From Planctomycetota bacterium (lineage in GTDB: Bacteria; Planctomycetota; UBA1135; GCA-002686595), in the NCBI GenBank assembly GCA_016220085.1, contig JACRIN010000086.1:1-60629 (forward strand): a stretch of DNA of 60,629 nucleotides. Reading direction: 5' to 3'. Made by a program: the position numbers and the translations under genes. The notes beneath the pieces were generated by a model that saw only the letters and a list, made by a program, of their open reading frames with translations, did not search any database and was not told the origin of the DNA. Positions 1-8,344 of this stretch are shown piece by piece; positions within the stretch are counted from its first letter, which is position 1, and every line of letters starts with the position of its first letter.

Positions 1-282
1 CGGCCACAGCGACGCCTCCGCGCGCGCGAGCGTCGCCGCGGCGGCTTCGACGCGCGCGACCGCGGCCTCGCGGTCGGGGCTGCGCTCGAGCGCGAGCGCG
101 ACGACGTCGGAGAGCGAGAGCGGGTGGTCGAACTCCGTCGCTTCGGCGCGCACGGGCGGCAAGACCGGCGTTCGCACCAGCGTCGTCTTCGCCGGCGCCG
201 AGCACGCGGCCAGCAGCAACAAGACTGCGCCGAAGTGCGAAGAATGCTGTGGAATCGACGCCGATTGGTCGTGATGGGTCAT
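1..282 (-). CDS. TolC-family outer membrane efflux lipoprotein, N-terminal part only
   Basis: The reading frame is open from the ATG at 282 to the window edge, giving 94 residues of the N-terminus. A hydrophobic stretch ends in a lipobox (LLAAC, Cys27), so the product should be a lipid-anchored outer membrane protein. From about residue 55 the sequence PLSLSDVVALALERSPD, followed by an Ala/Arg/Glu-rich helix, matches the first helical hairpin of TolC/OEP proteins. Such proteins form the outer-membrane channel of type I or RND exporters. It follows a glycosyltransferase gene with a 92-bp gap and is probably the last or next-to-last gene of the long minus-strand operon, suggesting a role in exporting what that operon makes. 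The rest of the protein is outside the window, so export partner and substrate are unknown. Confidence 0.72.
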   Translation of the reverse strand, partial: MTHHDQSASIPQHSSHFGAVLLLLAACSAPAKTTLVRTPVLPPVRAEATEFDHPLSLSDVVALALERSPDREAAVARVEAAAATLARAEASLWP

Positions 283-374
283 GGGCGCGCGCTGGGGTCG
301 GCAGTTCTAGAACCGACGCAGGCTACTCACGGGCCCGCCCAATTCGTAGTCAGCCGCCGCGAAGTTCGCAGAAC

Positions 375-1634
375 TCAGGAGCTCTGGAGCGCGCGCGCGA
401 TTTCGGTGCGTCCCTTGCGCTCGGCGGCTTGGCGCACGATGTCGAGATAGCGCGGGATGACCGCCTCTTCGGTCCAATGCTCCAGGAATGCGCTATGGCC
501 GGCCTCGGCGCAGCGCGCGCGATGGGCGGGATCGTTCTGGAAACGACGCAGCGCCGCGACGAGCTCGTCGGGCGAGCCGAAGAGTTCTCCGCCGCGCGCG
601 AGCTCCATGATTTCGGGGAACGGCCCGATCCGCCGCGCGATCACCGGGATCTTCGAACGGAACGCTTCGATCAGGATGATCCCGAACGTCTCGAAACAGA
701 TCGACGGGACGATCAGGGCGAGCGCGTGCTCGTAGTAGTTCGCGAGGTCCTCGTTCGAGACGCGGCCGAGAAATCGCACGTTGTCGATGCCCGCACCTGC
801 GCGTTTGAGCGTCTCGGCATGTTCGCCGTCGCCGCAAATCAACAGTTCGGCATCCTTGTAATCGCGGAAGATCGGCAGGACGTCGTCGAGCCCTTTGATC
901 TTCTCCAGTCGGCCGACGAACAGGAAATAGGGCTTCGCGTGGAGCGGTTTCGACGCTTGCGTCGTCGCCTTGGTTGGCTCGGGCGCCGGGAGGAAGTACG
1001 AGAGCACTTCCATGTCGCGCGGGAAGCCGAATTCCTTGTGCTTGTCGCGGCTGAAGCGGCTCATCGCGACGAACGCGTCGACGTGATGGAGCTCGCGCTC
1101 GAGATAGCTCGTGTAGCGCCACGCCTGAGGCGGCCGTCGGTACGAGAGCACGCACTTCGTGCACTCGCGGCCGGTGCAGACCTCGCGATTGTGGCGCCAG
1201 AGCACGTGACTCGGGCAGACGAGCCAGTGCTCGTGCGCCATGTAGAGCTTGACCGCGTCGCCGTACTTCAAGATCCCGGGTCCGCCGACCAGCGAGATGT
1301 TGTGGAAGTTGACGACATCGAAGTTGCCGCGCTCGAGCAGTTCCGCGATGCGAGCGCCGTGCATCACCGGACGGCCGAGCTGTTGGGTCAACAGGCACGA
1401 GAGCTTGCCCCAGTCGCTCTGCAATCGCACGACTTCGACGCCCGGCGGCTCGCCGAGGTCCTTCGGGTCCTTGATTCTAGCGAGCATCCGGTACGCGTCG
1501 ACGTCGTGCACGACGGTGTTGTGGTGACCGAGCTTGGCGAGCCCGCGCACGAGCCGCTGGATGCCGATGCCGTCGCCGCCGAAGTTGTGCGGCGGGTAGA
1601 ACGTCGTCAGGTGGCAGAACCGCAGCGGTCTCAT
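375..1634 (-). CDS. GT4-type glycosyltransferase with a cysteine cluster
   Basis: A 419-residue GT-B glycosyltransferase. The N-terminus (RPLRFCHLTTFYPPHNFGGD) is a typical nucleotide-fold start for family 4, with a Gly-rich loop after the first strand. The C-terminal half carries FLFVGRLEKIKGLDD, ICGDGEHAE and the E-x7-E region CFETFGIILIEAF, which binds the sugar-nucleotide donor. Around residues 140-165 four cysteines (CPSH...CTGRECTKC) form a possible metal site, as in some members of this family. It probably transfers a sugar to a surface glycan or glycolipid on the cytoplasmic face of the membrane. Its ATG overlaps the stop of the upstream glycosyltransferase by 4 bp, so the two are translationally coupled. 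Donor and acceptor cannot be told from sequence. Confidence 0.88.
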   Translation of the reverse strand: MRPLRFCHLTTFYPPHNFGGDGIGIQRLVRGLAKLGHHNTVVHDVDAYRMLARIKDPKDLGEPPGVEVVRLQSDWGKLSCLLTQQLGRPVMHGARIAELLERGNFDVVNFHNISLVGGPGILKYGDAVKLYMAHEHWLVCPSHVLWRHNREVCTGRECTKCVLSYRRPPQAWRYTSYLERELHHVDAFVAMSRFSRDKHKEFGFPRDMEVLSYFLPAPEPTKATTQASKPLHAKPYFLFVGRLEKIKGLDDVLPIFRDYKDAELLICGDGEHAETLKRAGAGIDNVRFLGRVSNEDLANYYEHALALIVPSICFETFGIILIEAFRSKIPVIARRIGPFPEIMELARGGELFGSPDELVAALRRFQNDPAHRARCAEAGHSAFLEHWTEEAVIPRYLDIVRQAAERKGRTEIARALQSS

Positions 1635-2809
1635 CGCTTCGCCGCCTCGCGCAACGCCGCGAGCGCCGCGTCGGCGCCGCGCGGCCAGTCGAGCTCACGG
1701 GCTCGCGCGAGAGCTCGCTCCGCCATCCGCGCGCGCGTCGACTCGTCGTTCGCGAGCAGCGCGAGCGCGTCGACCAACTGACGGAGATCGCCGGGATCGA
1801 CGAACACACCGCCGCCTTCGAGCAGCTCCGGCAACGGGCTCTCGCGCGTCGCGATCACCGGCGCGCCGCACGCCGCGGCCTCGACCGCGGGCAAGCCGAA
1901 GCCCTCGCACGCGCTCGGCAAGAGCAGCGCGAGCGCGCCGGAGTGCAGGTGGCGGAGCTCTTCGTCGGCGACGAAGCCGGTCCAGAGCACGAGCTTCTCC
2001 GTGCCGAGCTCGCGAATCGTCGCGCGGATGCGCCCTTGGTCGCCGTGGAAGACGTCCTTGTCGACCGTGCCGACCAACAGCAAGTAGAGCGGCGTCCGCG
2101 ACTGCTTCGCGACCTCCGCGTGCGCCTTGACGATCAGGTCGACGTGCTTGTGCGGATTGAAGCCGCCGACGTAGACGAGCCAGCGCGCGTCGGCGGGCAT
2201 GCCGAGCTTCTCGGCGGCGCGGCGGACGTCCGCGGCGGACTCGCTCGGCCGATAGATCGCGGCGGGAGCCTCGACCGCGACGCGGATCCGCGCTTCGGAG
2301 ACGCCGAGCACGCGCGCGATGTCGCGCTTCGAGAACTCGGAGACCGTCAGCACGACTCGTGCCTGCCAGAGCGCGAGCTTGACCTTCGCTTTCCAGAACA
2401 GCCGCGCGCGCGTCGACGGCAACGTCAGGTGCGGGAAGCGCTCCGCGATCGCGTCGTGGACCGTCACGACCGCGCGCAGGCCGAGCGGCAGCGGGAAGTA
2501 CGTGTAGACCGACGGCGAGAAGAAGACGTCGAGCGAGTGCTTCGACACCGCGCGCGTCAGCTTGAGCATGTCGAACGGCGAGCGATTGCCGTCGACGGAC
2601 GCCGCTTCGGTCGGCGAGGCGCCGAGCGGGACGGTGACGAGCTCGACGTTCGATCCTCGGAGCTCGAAGCACGCCGCCGCGCGCTCGTCGGCGAAGAAGA
2701 TGAAGCGATCGTCGGGCGCGCGCTCGACCATCGTCGTGCAGAGCTCGCGCGTGAAGCGACCGTAGCCGCGCGCGTTCGCCCAACACGTGGCGTCGACGCC
2801 GATCCTCAC
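1631..2809 (-). CDS. GT4-type glycosyltransferase (mannosyltransferase-like)
   Basis: A 392-residue GT-B protein of the GT4 family. It starts MRIGVDATCWANARGYGRFTREL, the usual N-terminus of mannosyl- and rhamnosyl-transferases that act in polysaccharide assembly. LTVSEFSKRDIARVLGV ends the N-terminal domain; VYVGGFNPHKHVDL and the donor site PSACEGFGLPAVEAAACG (the E-x7-E region) lie in the C-terminal domain. The length is normal for the family. It overlaps both neighbours by 4 bp, after the metallophosphoesterase gene and before the second glycosyltransferase. In this operon it most likely extends or decorates an exported glycan. The sugar it uses is not predictable. Confidence 0.9.
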   Translation of the reverse strand: MRIGVDATCWANARGYGRFTRELCTTMVERAPDDRFIFFADERAAACFELRGSNVELVTVPLGASPTEAASVDGNRSPFDMLKLTRAVSKHSLDVFFSPSVYTYFPLPLGLRAVVTVHDAIAERFPHLTLPSTRARLFWKAKVKLALWQARVVLTVSEFSKRDIARVLGVSEARIRVAVEAPAAIYRPSESAADVRRAAEKLGMPADARWLVYVGGFNPHKHVDLIVKAHAEVAKQSRTPLYLLLVGTVDKDVFHGDQGRIRATIRELGTEKLVLWTGFVADEELRHLHSGALALLLPSACEGFGLPAVEAAACGAPVIATRESPLPELLEGGGVFVDPGDLRQLVDALALLANDESTRARMAERALARARELDWPRGADAALAALREAAKR

Positions 2810-3861
2810 GCGCGGCTCCCGCGGCGGCGCAGCGCGAAGTAGAGCGCCGCGACCGCGATCCCGGCGGCGAAGCTCGCGACGACGGCGATCGTCAGGTTGC
2901 GCACCAGGCGGTCGGGGGTCGAGAAGCGCTTGAACAGCTTGCGCGCGAACGTGTCCTTATCGAATTCGTTGACCGCGCGGAAGCGGTCCGGCGAGAACTT
3001 GCCGGTCGAGAGCGCGCCGACGGTGCGGACGTCGTACCGCACGCTCTCGCCGTCGACTTCGACCAGCAGGAAGTTGTCGAATTGCGCGGAGAGCTGCCGC
3101 GAGAGCTCGCGGGTGCGCAGCATCTCGAGGCTGATCACGTTTTCGATCGACGTCTGCAGGTAGCGGACGCCGTCGCGCTCGGCCGCGGAGAACTTCAACG
3201 GGCCGTAGTCGCCGCCGAAGACGGCGTCGACGTTCGCCTCGGCGAGGATCGGGTGCGCGTCGCGCCACCAAGCGGCGTTCTCGGACCACCAAAGGAGGTG
3301 GTGCATGAAGACGAACGTGTGGAGACTTCGCGAAGGTTCGGCGAGCTCTCGCTCGAGGAACCCGAGCTGATCGCGCGCGAGATCCCTCCCGCGGATGTAG
3401 GCCTGCGGGTGCTTCTGGAACTCGCTCTCGTCCGGCCACCACACCGAGCGCAGCAACAAGAACTTCGAGCCCTCGAACTCGAACGCCTTCGGCAAGTCGC
3501 CGTAGCGCTCGACCCAGATATCGCGCGTGACCAGGTCGTTGACGTCGTGGTTGCCCGGCACGCGGTGCACCGGCATCGAGAGGCGCGCGAGCTTGCGGTC
3601 GAGCGCGTCCCAATCCGCGCGGATCGCCGCGGCGTCGGTCGTCGGCGCTTCGATGTCGCCCCAGATCAGGTCGCCGCAGAGGAACACGAGGTCGGGCTGC
3701 AGACGCTCGACCTCGGAGAGCACCTCGTCGAGGTTCTGGAGCAGCTCGCCGTTCGCGTCGCCGCGCAGGTGGCCGAGCACGACGAACGAGAAGCGCTGAT
3801 CGTCGGCGGACTGCGCGCTCGCGAGCGATGCCGTCAAGGCGAGGGAAGCGAGCAACGTCAT
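2806..3861 (-). CDS. Exported, membrane-anchored metallophosphoesterase-like protein with degenerate metal motifs
   Basis: A 351-residue protein with a signal peptide (MTLLASLALTASLASAQ) and a single C-terminal transmembrane segment (about residues 321-343) followed by a short basic tail, so the enzyme domain should face the periplasm. Calcineurin-like phosphoesterase motifs are recognisable: CGDLIWGD (motif II), GNHDVND (motif III) and FMHHLLWW (motif IV). The first motif, normally D-x-H, reads VVLGHLRGD. The last, normally G-H-x-H, reads GGDYGPLKF. Two metal-ligand sites are therefore altered, and activity is uncertain. The start was chosen because it gives the signal peptide and overlaps the upstream CotH gene stop by 4 bp. 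A longer in-frame extension upstream is only antisense-like Arg-rich sequence. It may remove or bind phosphate groups added by the CotH or VTC proteins of the same operon. Confidence 0.85.
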   Translation of the reverse strand: MTLLASLALTASLASAQSADDQRFSFVVLGHLRGDANGELLQNLDEVLSEVERLQPDLVFLCGDLIWGDIEAPTTDAAAIRADWDALDRKLARLSMPVHRVPGNHDVNDLVTRDIWVERYGDLPKAFEFEGSKFLLLRSVWWPDESEFQKHPQAYIRGRDLARDQLGFLERELAEPSRSLHTFVFMHHLLWWSENAAWWRDAHPILAEANVDAVFGGDYGPLKFSAAERDGVRYLQTSIENVISLEMLRTRELSRQLSAQFDNFLLVEVDGESVRYDVRTVGALSTGKFSPDRFRAVNEFDKDTFARKLFKRFSTPDRLVRNLTIAVVASFAAGIAVAALYFALRRRGSRA

Positions 3862-6800
3862 CGGCGCGGCTCCCGTTCGAGCGCGACGAGATCGTAGCGG
3901 TGGACGAAGACGCACGACGCGCCGCTCTGCACCGTGCTGTTCGGTTCGCCGCGCACCATCAGGCCGCGATAGGAGCCGTTGGGCAGTTCGAGGACGGCGA
4001 ACTGGAAGCGCGTCGGGTCGCGGCCGACGTCGAGCGGAGTGACGAGCTCGGTCCCGTCCGCGGCGGTGACCACGAGCTCCGCCGAGAGCATGTCCTGCGT
4101 GCCGAGCTCGACCGCGAGCACGTAGCGCTTGCTCGGATCGTCGAGCTTCCACGCGACGGTCGTGCCGAACGCGCCGGGCTCGCGCTTGAACGTCGCGACG
4201 AGACCCTCGACGCGCTTGTCGAGCCGTCGCACGCCCGCCGCGCGCACCCAGCCGTCGCTCGGAGGACCGAAGTCGTCCTCGAACTCGACGTGTTCGAGCG
4301 GCGGCACCGGCGCGAGCCCTTCGAGCGAATCGAGCGGCCCGAGTCGGTCGCTCTTCGCGCGCAAGCCGAAGCCCTGCAGCAGCCACGCTGCGTCGACGGG
4401 CGCCTGGACGTCGTCGCTCGCGCCGACTTGCGAGCCGTGGACGGTCACGTGCGTCTTCGCGTCGAACTCGAACACGTTCGCGTTGTCGGCGACGATCGAG
4501 TTGACGACCTTCGGCCAGCCTCCGTAGCCGTAGCGCCAATTCTTGAGCCGTGCGCGGATGCCGGTCTTGCAGCGCTCGATCAGCGTGTGCGCGATCAGGG
4601 GCTCGGACGTGTCCTTGACCTCGATGCCGCGGTTGCAGTCGCGGATCGTGTTGCCGAACAGGATCGGACGACTCGCCTCGCCGACCGAGATGCCCTTGTC
4701 GCCGGAGTTCGTGATCGTGCAGCCGATCACCGCGGGCCAGCACGTCATGAAGTCGCAGCCGTCGTTCGCCGAAGCGTCGATCGTGCAGTTCCTCACCTCG
4801 CCGCCGGACACGTCGTAGTCGATCGCGTCGCCGTTGGCGTTCTGGAAACGGCAGCCGATCAGGAAGAGGTCCGCGACGTCCGCGTGGATCATGTCGTCGC
4901 AGCGCAGGTTCGAGTCGAACGTGCACGCGCGGAAGTGGACGTCGTGCGCGTTGTGGACGCAGACCATGCCGGTGTACTCGACGCGGTCGAGCAACGCGCC
5001 GCCGCCGCCTTCGAAGCGCACGTGCTCGAACTCGCTCCGGTTGGCGCCTTCGCCTTGCAGCGCGAGCGAGCCCCAGGGCTTGCGAGGCTCCGCGTTGACG
5101 AAGGTGATCGGCGCTTCGGCGGTGCCCTTCGCCGTCACGCGACCGTACGCGAGCACCGAGACGTTCGGTCCGAGGACGAGCCGCGCGCCGGGCTCGATCG
5201 TCAGCGACTCGCCGCGTCGGACGACGAGCGTGGTGTCGAGCTTCACCTCGCCGGAGAGCGTGCGCGTCGAGCCGAGCGGCGCGCGTTCGAGCCACGGGTG
5301 CCACGTCGAACCGCTCGCGATCGGAGTGCCGAGTGGCCAATCGCTCACTTCGACCGGCGCGCCGGTGTTGCGATTCACGAGTTTCGGCACGACCGGTCCT
5401 TTCGCGCCGATCACGAAGTAGCGATAGGCGAGCGGCGCGGGCTTCAGGCTCGGCGTCGATGCGTCGACCGCCGGATAGAGCACTTCGGGCGCGGCGAGGC
5501 AACCGTCGGCTTCGATACGAATGTGACGATCGCCGTCGGAATACGTGCCGTCGAGGTCGGCATCGGCGTAGACGAGCGTTGGTCCGGCGCCGGCGTCGAG
5601 CGAAACGAGTTCGCATGCCGCGAAGCCGCGCACTTCGAAGTCGAGCACCGTGAGGCCATTCGCGGCCTCGCCCGAGTCTTCGAAGTCGACGACGATCCCG
5701 TAGTCGGTCTTCTCCGAATGAACGGCGACGCGCGCGTCCGCGATCCACTTCGACACGGTCGCGAGGTTCTTTTCGAGCACGCCGAGGCACGCTTCGCTCG
5801 AGCCGACGTCCGGGATCAGGCCTTCGCGCAGTCGCTCGTACTCGAGCATGTCGCCGAAGCGCGTTTCGAGCTCGTCCATGCGGCGTGTCGCCGCCGCGAG
5901 CAGCTTGCCACCCTGGAGCTGCTTCGCGAGCTCGGCGAGCGCTCCGTCGAAGACCCGCGGGTCGCGCAGGAACGTCCGCAGCGCGCGATTGAAGTGCGAG
6001 TTCGCCGGCGGACGCTCGAGGTCGAGCAAGCGGATGTCCCACGGAATCTGGTGCAAGAGGCCCGACGACGGATCCTCGTACCAGAACTGGTTGTGCACGC
6101 CGCTCATGTGGAACGGATCGCCGCACGCGAGCATCAACGCGAGCATCCGCGAGAGCTCGTCGCGGTCGACCCAGGACATCGCGCGCTCGAACTCGGCGTC
6201 GGTCGAGCCGTTGAGCGCCGCGAGCCACTCTCCGAGCGCCGCCGTGCCGAACGAACCGGGCCGATCGTTCTTCGCGGCGCGATCCCAGATGTAGAGGTTC
6301 CTGAAGAGCTCGCGCTCCTGGTGCTTGAAGTACTCGCCGCGCTCCGCCGCGTCGCCGCGGTAGATGTTGCCCGGCAGCAGCACGTGGCGCCGCAGGAACG
6401 ACTCGTCGAGCGTCTCCGTGAACCGGAAGAGCCCGTAGAAGCGGTCGTTCCAGAACACCGGCACGATCGCGGTGTCGGCGCAGACGAGCCCGAACTCGCT
6501 CGGCAGAGAGTTCGCGAGGTACGCGGGCAGCACTTCCTTCGCGGAGAAGGCGAGCTGGCGATAGCCCTTGAACATTCGTCCGCGATCCGCGCGCAGCGCG
6601 AACGACTTCTTCATCGTCGTCCAGTGCACGCTGGTGTCGCCGCGGAGCTTGATGCCGACTTTCTGCAGCGCGCCGTGCTCGTCGACCTCGCCCTCGAGCT
6701 CCTCGCCCCAACGGCCGAGGATGTCGTTGGCGACCGCGTCGAACTCGTTCTGGTCGACGAAGAGTCGCAGCACCGGGCGCGTTTCGTCCTCGGGCGAGAA

Positions 6801-7043
6801 GTGCTGGTCGAGCTCGGACGCGCGCGGCAACCGAGCGAGCGCGCGGATGCGGTTGAAGCCGAGGCGATCGACGTGCTTCGAGCTCGCGTTCCAGTCGTCG
6901 AACTGCTGCACGCGCTGGTAGTCGAGCACGGTCGCGACGACGAGGTATAGCGCGAGCGCGATCAGCGGCGCCGTGAAGATCACGACGCCGCGCAGCGTGA
7001 GGCGCTTCCAGAAACTCGGCCGAGCTCGTTCGAAGGGCTTCAT
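3858..7043 (-). CDS. CotH-type protein kinase fused to a right-handed beta-helix domain
   Basis: A 1061-residue protein with an N-terminal membrane anchor (about residues 13-38). Residues of roughly 90-480 resemble CotH: RGDTSVHWTTMKKSFALR carries the ATP-site lysine region, FYGLFRFTETLDESFLRRH the following helix, and HQIPWDIRLLDLE the acidic metal-binding region. CotH proteins are secreted atypical protein kinases, first known from Bacillus spore coats. Residues of about 640-900 are a chain of short beta-helix turns (for example ACTFDSNLRCDDMIHADV, NCTIDASANDGCDFM, GCTITNSGDKGISVG), as in carbohydrate-active or surface-binding proteins. The last 150 residues look like a beta-sandwich. The start overlaps the SGNH gene stop by 4 bp. 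The probable job is phosphorylating a surface protein or glycan. The fold is well supported; the substrate is unknown. Confidence 0.85.
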   Translation of the reverse strand: MKPFERARPSFWKRLTLRGVVIFTAPLIALALYLVVATVLDYQRVQQFDDWNASSKHVDRLGFNRIRALARLPRASELDQHFSPEDETRPVLRLFVDQNEFDAVANDILGRWGEELEGEVDEHGALQKVGIKLRGDTSVHWTTMKKSFALRADRGRMFKGYRQLAFSAKEVLPAYLANSLPSEFGLVCADTAIVPVFWNDRFYGLFRFTETLDESFLRRHVLLPGNIYRGDAAERGEYFKHQERELFRNLYIWDRAAKNDRPGSFGTAALGEWLAALNGSTDAEFERAMSWVDRDELSRMLALMLACGDPFHMSGVHNQFWYEDPSSGLLHQIPWDIRLLDLERPPANSHFNRALRTFLRDPRVFDGALAELAKQLQGGKLLAAATRRMDELETRFGDMLEYERLREGLIPDVGSSEACLGVLEKNLATVSKWIADARVAVHSEKTDYGIVVDFEDSGEAANGLTVLDFEVRGFAACELVSLDAGAGPTLVYADADLDGTYSDGDRHIRIEADGCLAAPEVLYPAVDASTPSLKPAPLAYRYFVIGAKGPVVPKLVNRNTGAPVEVSDWPLGTPIASGSTWHPWLERAPLGSTRTLSGEVKLDTTLVVRRGESLTIEPGARLVLGPNVSVLAYGRVTAKGTAEAPITFVNAEPRKPWGSLALQGEGANRSEFEHVRFEGGGGALLDRVEYTGMVCVHNAHDVHFRACTFDSNLRCDDMIHADVADLFLIGCRFQNANGDAIDYDVSGGEVRNCTIDASANDGCDFMTCWPAVIGCTITNSGDKGISVGEASRPILFGNTIRDCNRGIEVKDTSEPLIAHTLIERCKTGIRARLKNWRYGYGGWPKVVNSIVADNANVFEFDAKTHVTVHGSQVGASDDVQAPVDAAWLLQGFGLRAKSDRLGPLDSLEGLAPVPPLEHVEFEDDFGPPSDGWVRAAGVRRLDKRVEGLVATFKREPGAFGTTVAWKLDDPSKRYVLAVELGTQDMLSAELVVTAADGTELVTPLDVGRDPTRFQFAVLELPNGSYRGLMVRGEPNSTVQSGASCVFVHRYDLVALEREPRR

Positions 7044-8344
7044 CGCAGCTCGAGCTCCTCCGCGCGCTCGGCGAGCCATGCAGCGAGCGTCTCGCCGATC
7101 AAGCGATAGCCCTTCGCGGTGCAGTGCGAGTCGAGGCGCCAGTAGAGCTCCTCGGGATGCGGCTCGGCGGCGAACGCGGGCTGGACGTCGAGCACCGGGA
7201 TGCCTTGCGCCGCGCCGAACGCTTTCCAACGCTCGCCGAAGCGCGCGCCGTCGAGGTTCGGTTCCAGCGCGCCGAGCTGCTCGCGAAACGGCAGCGTGAC
7301 CAGCGCGAAGCGCGCGCCGAACGACTGCGCGGCGGCGCGCGCCTCGAGCACGTAGCGCTCGGCGAGCGCGAAGAGCTCGCGCGACTTCGCGTCCTGCTCG
7401 ATCTGGAACGCGCGATGGTGCGTGAAGGCGCTGCCGGTGCGCCAGCGCTTGATCGCGGGCGAGTTCTCGAGGCGTTGCTTCAAGAGCGAGCGCTCGACCG
7501 CTCCGTAGAGACTCCACCAGCCGCGATGATCGATCCAGCGCGCCTTGTCCTCGTCGGTCGCGGTACCCGACACGAGCGCGCCGTCGCGCGCGACGTACTG
7601 CAGCGGAAACTGGTTCTCCAGGAGATCGTTCGGCGTCATCGCGACGACGACCAGATCGGGCGCGAACGGCGCGCCGAACTTGGCGAGCCAACGCGCTTCG
7701 TTCGCCGTGCTGAAGCCCGGATGGCCGGCGTTGAGCACTTCGACGTTCGGCAGCGTCGCGCGCAAGCTCGCGTCGACCACCGCGGGAAACGTGTCCACGT
7801 ACGCGACCTGCTCGCCGGCGGTGAACGAGTCGCCGACGATCAGGACGCGCTTCGTGCCGTCGGGCTTCGGGCCGTAGTCGCGCTCCGCGCGCAAGCCCTG
7901 GGCGTTGCTCTTCCACTCGACGCGGAACTCGTGCTCTTGCAGCGTCTGCGTCCAGTTCGAGACGAAGACGTGGCCGACGTCGGCGTCGAAGCGGTGGCGG
8001 CCGCGGTTGTCGAGCTCCTCGTACGCGTGGTTCGTCGTCGAGCGCAGGACGAGCTCGAGGATCAGTGCGGCGACCACCAGCGACGCCGCGAGCACCACGG
8101 CGAGCTTGCGCACGAACGCGAGCGCGGCCGGCAGCGCTCGCGAGTACGACGCGAGCCAAAGCGAGTACGCGACGACCGCCACCACGATCCCGCCGAGCCA
8201 CGGCCACGACCAGCGCCAGACGGCGACCTGTCGCGTGCGCTCGCTCGCGAGGTAGAGCACCGGCAACGCGAGCACGATCACGGCGACGATGCGCTCGCCG
8301 CCGTGTTCGCTCGCTCGGGTGGTCGCGTTCGAGTTCACGTTCAT
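7040..8344 (-). CDS. Membrane-anchored SGNH/GDSL hydrolase-like protein
   Basis: A 434-residue protein with three N-terminal hydrophobic segments (about residues 20-110) and a periplasmic SGNH domain. The catalytic blocks are visible: VLIVGDSFTAGEQV (Ser nucleophile, block I), AGHPGFSTANE (Gly block), MTPNDLLEN (Asn block) and YWRLDSHCTAKGY (Asp-x-x-His-like block V). This pattern occurs in AlgJ/AlgX-like O-acetyltransferases and in deacetylases that modify exopolysaccharides. The start MNVNSN overlaps the upstream TPR-like gene by 4 bp. A slightly longer start (MPGSGFAVRG...) is possible but would extend the overlap. A role in adding or removing acyl groups on the exported polymer of this operon is a reasonable inference. 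Confidence 0.86.
   Translation of the reverse strand: MNVNSNATTRASEHGGERIVAVIVLALPVLYLASERTRQVAVWRWSWPWLGGIVVAVVAYSLWLASYSRALPAALAFVRKLAVVLAASLVVAALILELVLRSTTNHAYEELDNRGRHRFDADVGHVFVSNWTQTLQEHEFRVEWKSNAQGLRAERDYGPKPDGTKRVLIVGDSFTAGEQVAYVDTFPAVVDASLRATLPNVEVLNAGHPGFSTANEARWLAKFGAPFAPDLVVVAMTPNDLLENQFPLQYVARDGALVSGTATDEDKARWIDHRGWWSLYGAVERSLLKQRLENSPAIKRWRTGSAFTHHRAFQIEQDAKSRELFALAERYVLEARAAAQSFGARFALVTLPFREQLGALEPNLDGARFGERWKAFGAAQGIPVLDVQPAFAAEPHPEELYWRLDSHCTAKGYRLIGETLAAWLAERAEELELR

Noticed and set aside
2806..6711. One 1301-residue minus-strand protein
   Set aside because: Only the last 351 residues are protein-like, with a signal peptide at its internal Met; the rest is off-frame to the CotH gene.
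3828..6950. A 1040-codon open frame on the plus strand
   Set aside because: It is antisense to the CotH and metallophosphoesterase genes, rich in Arg, Glu and Val with no domain, and arises from the extreme third-position GC of the real genes.
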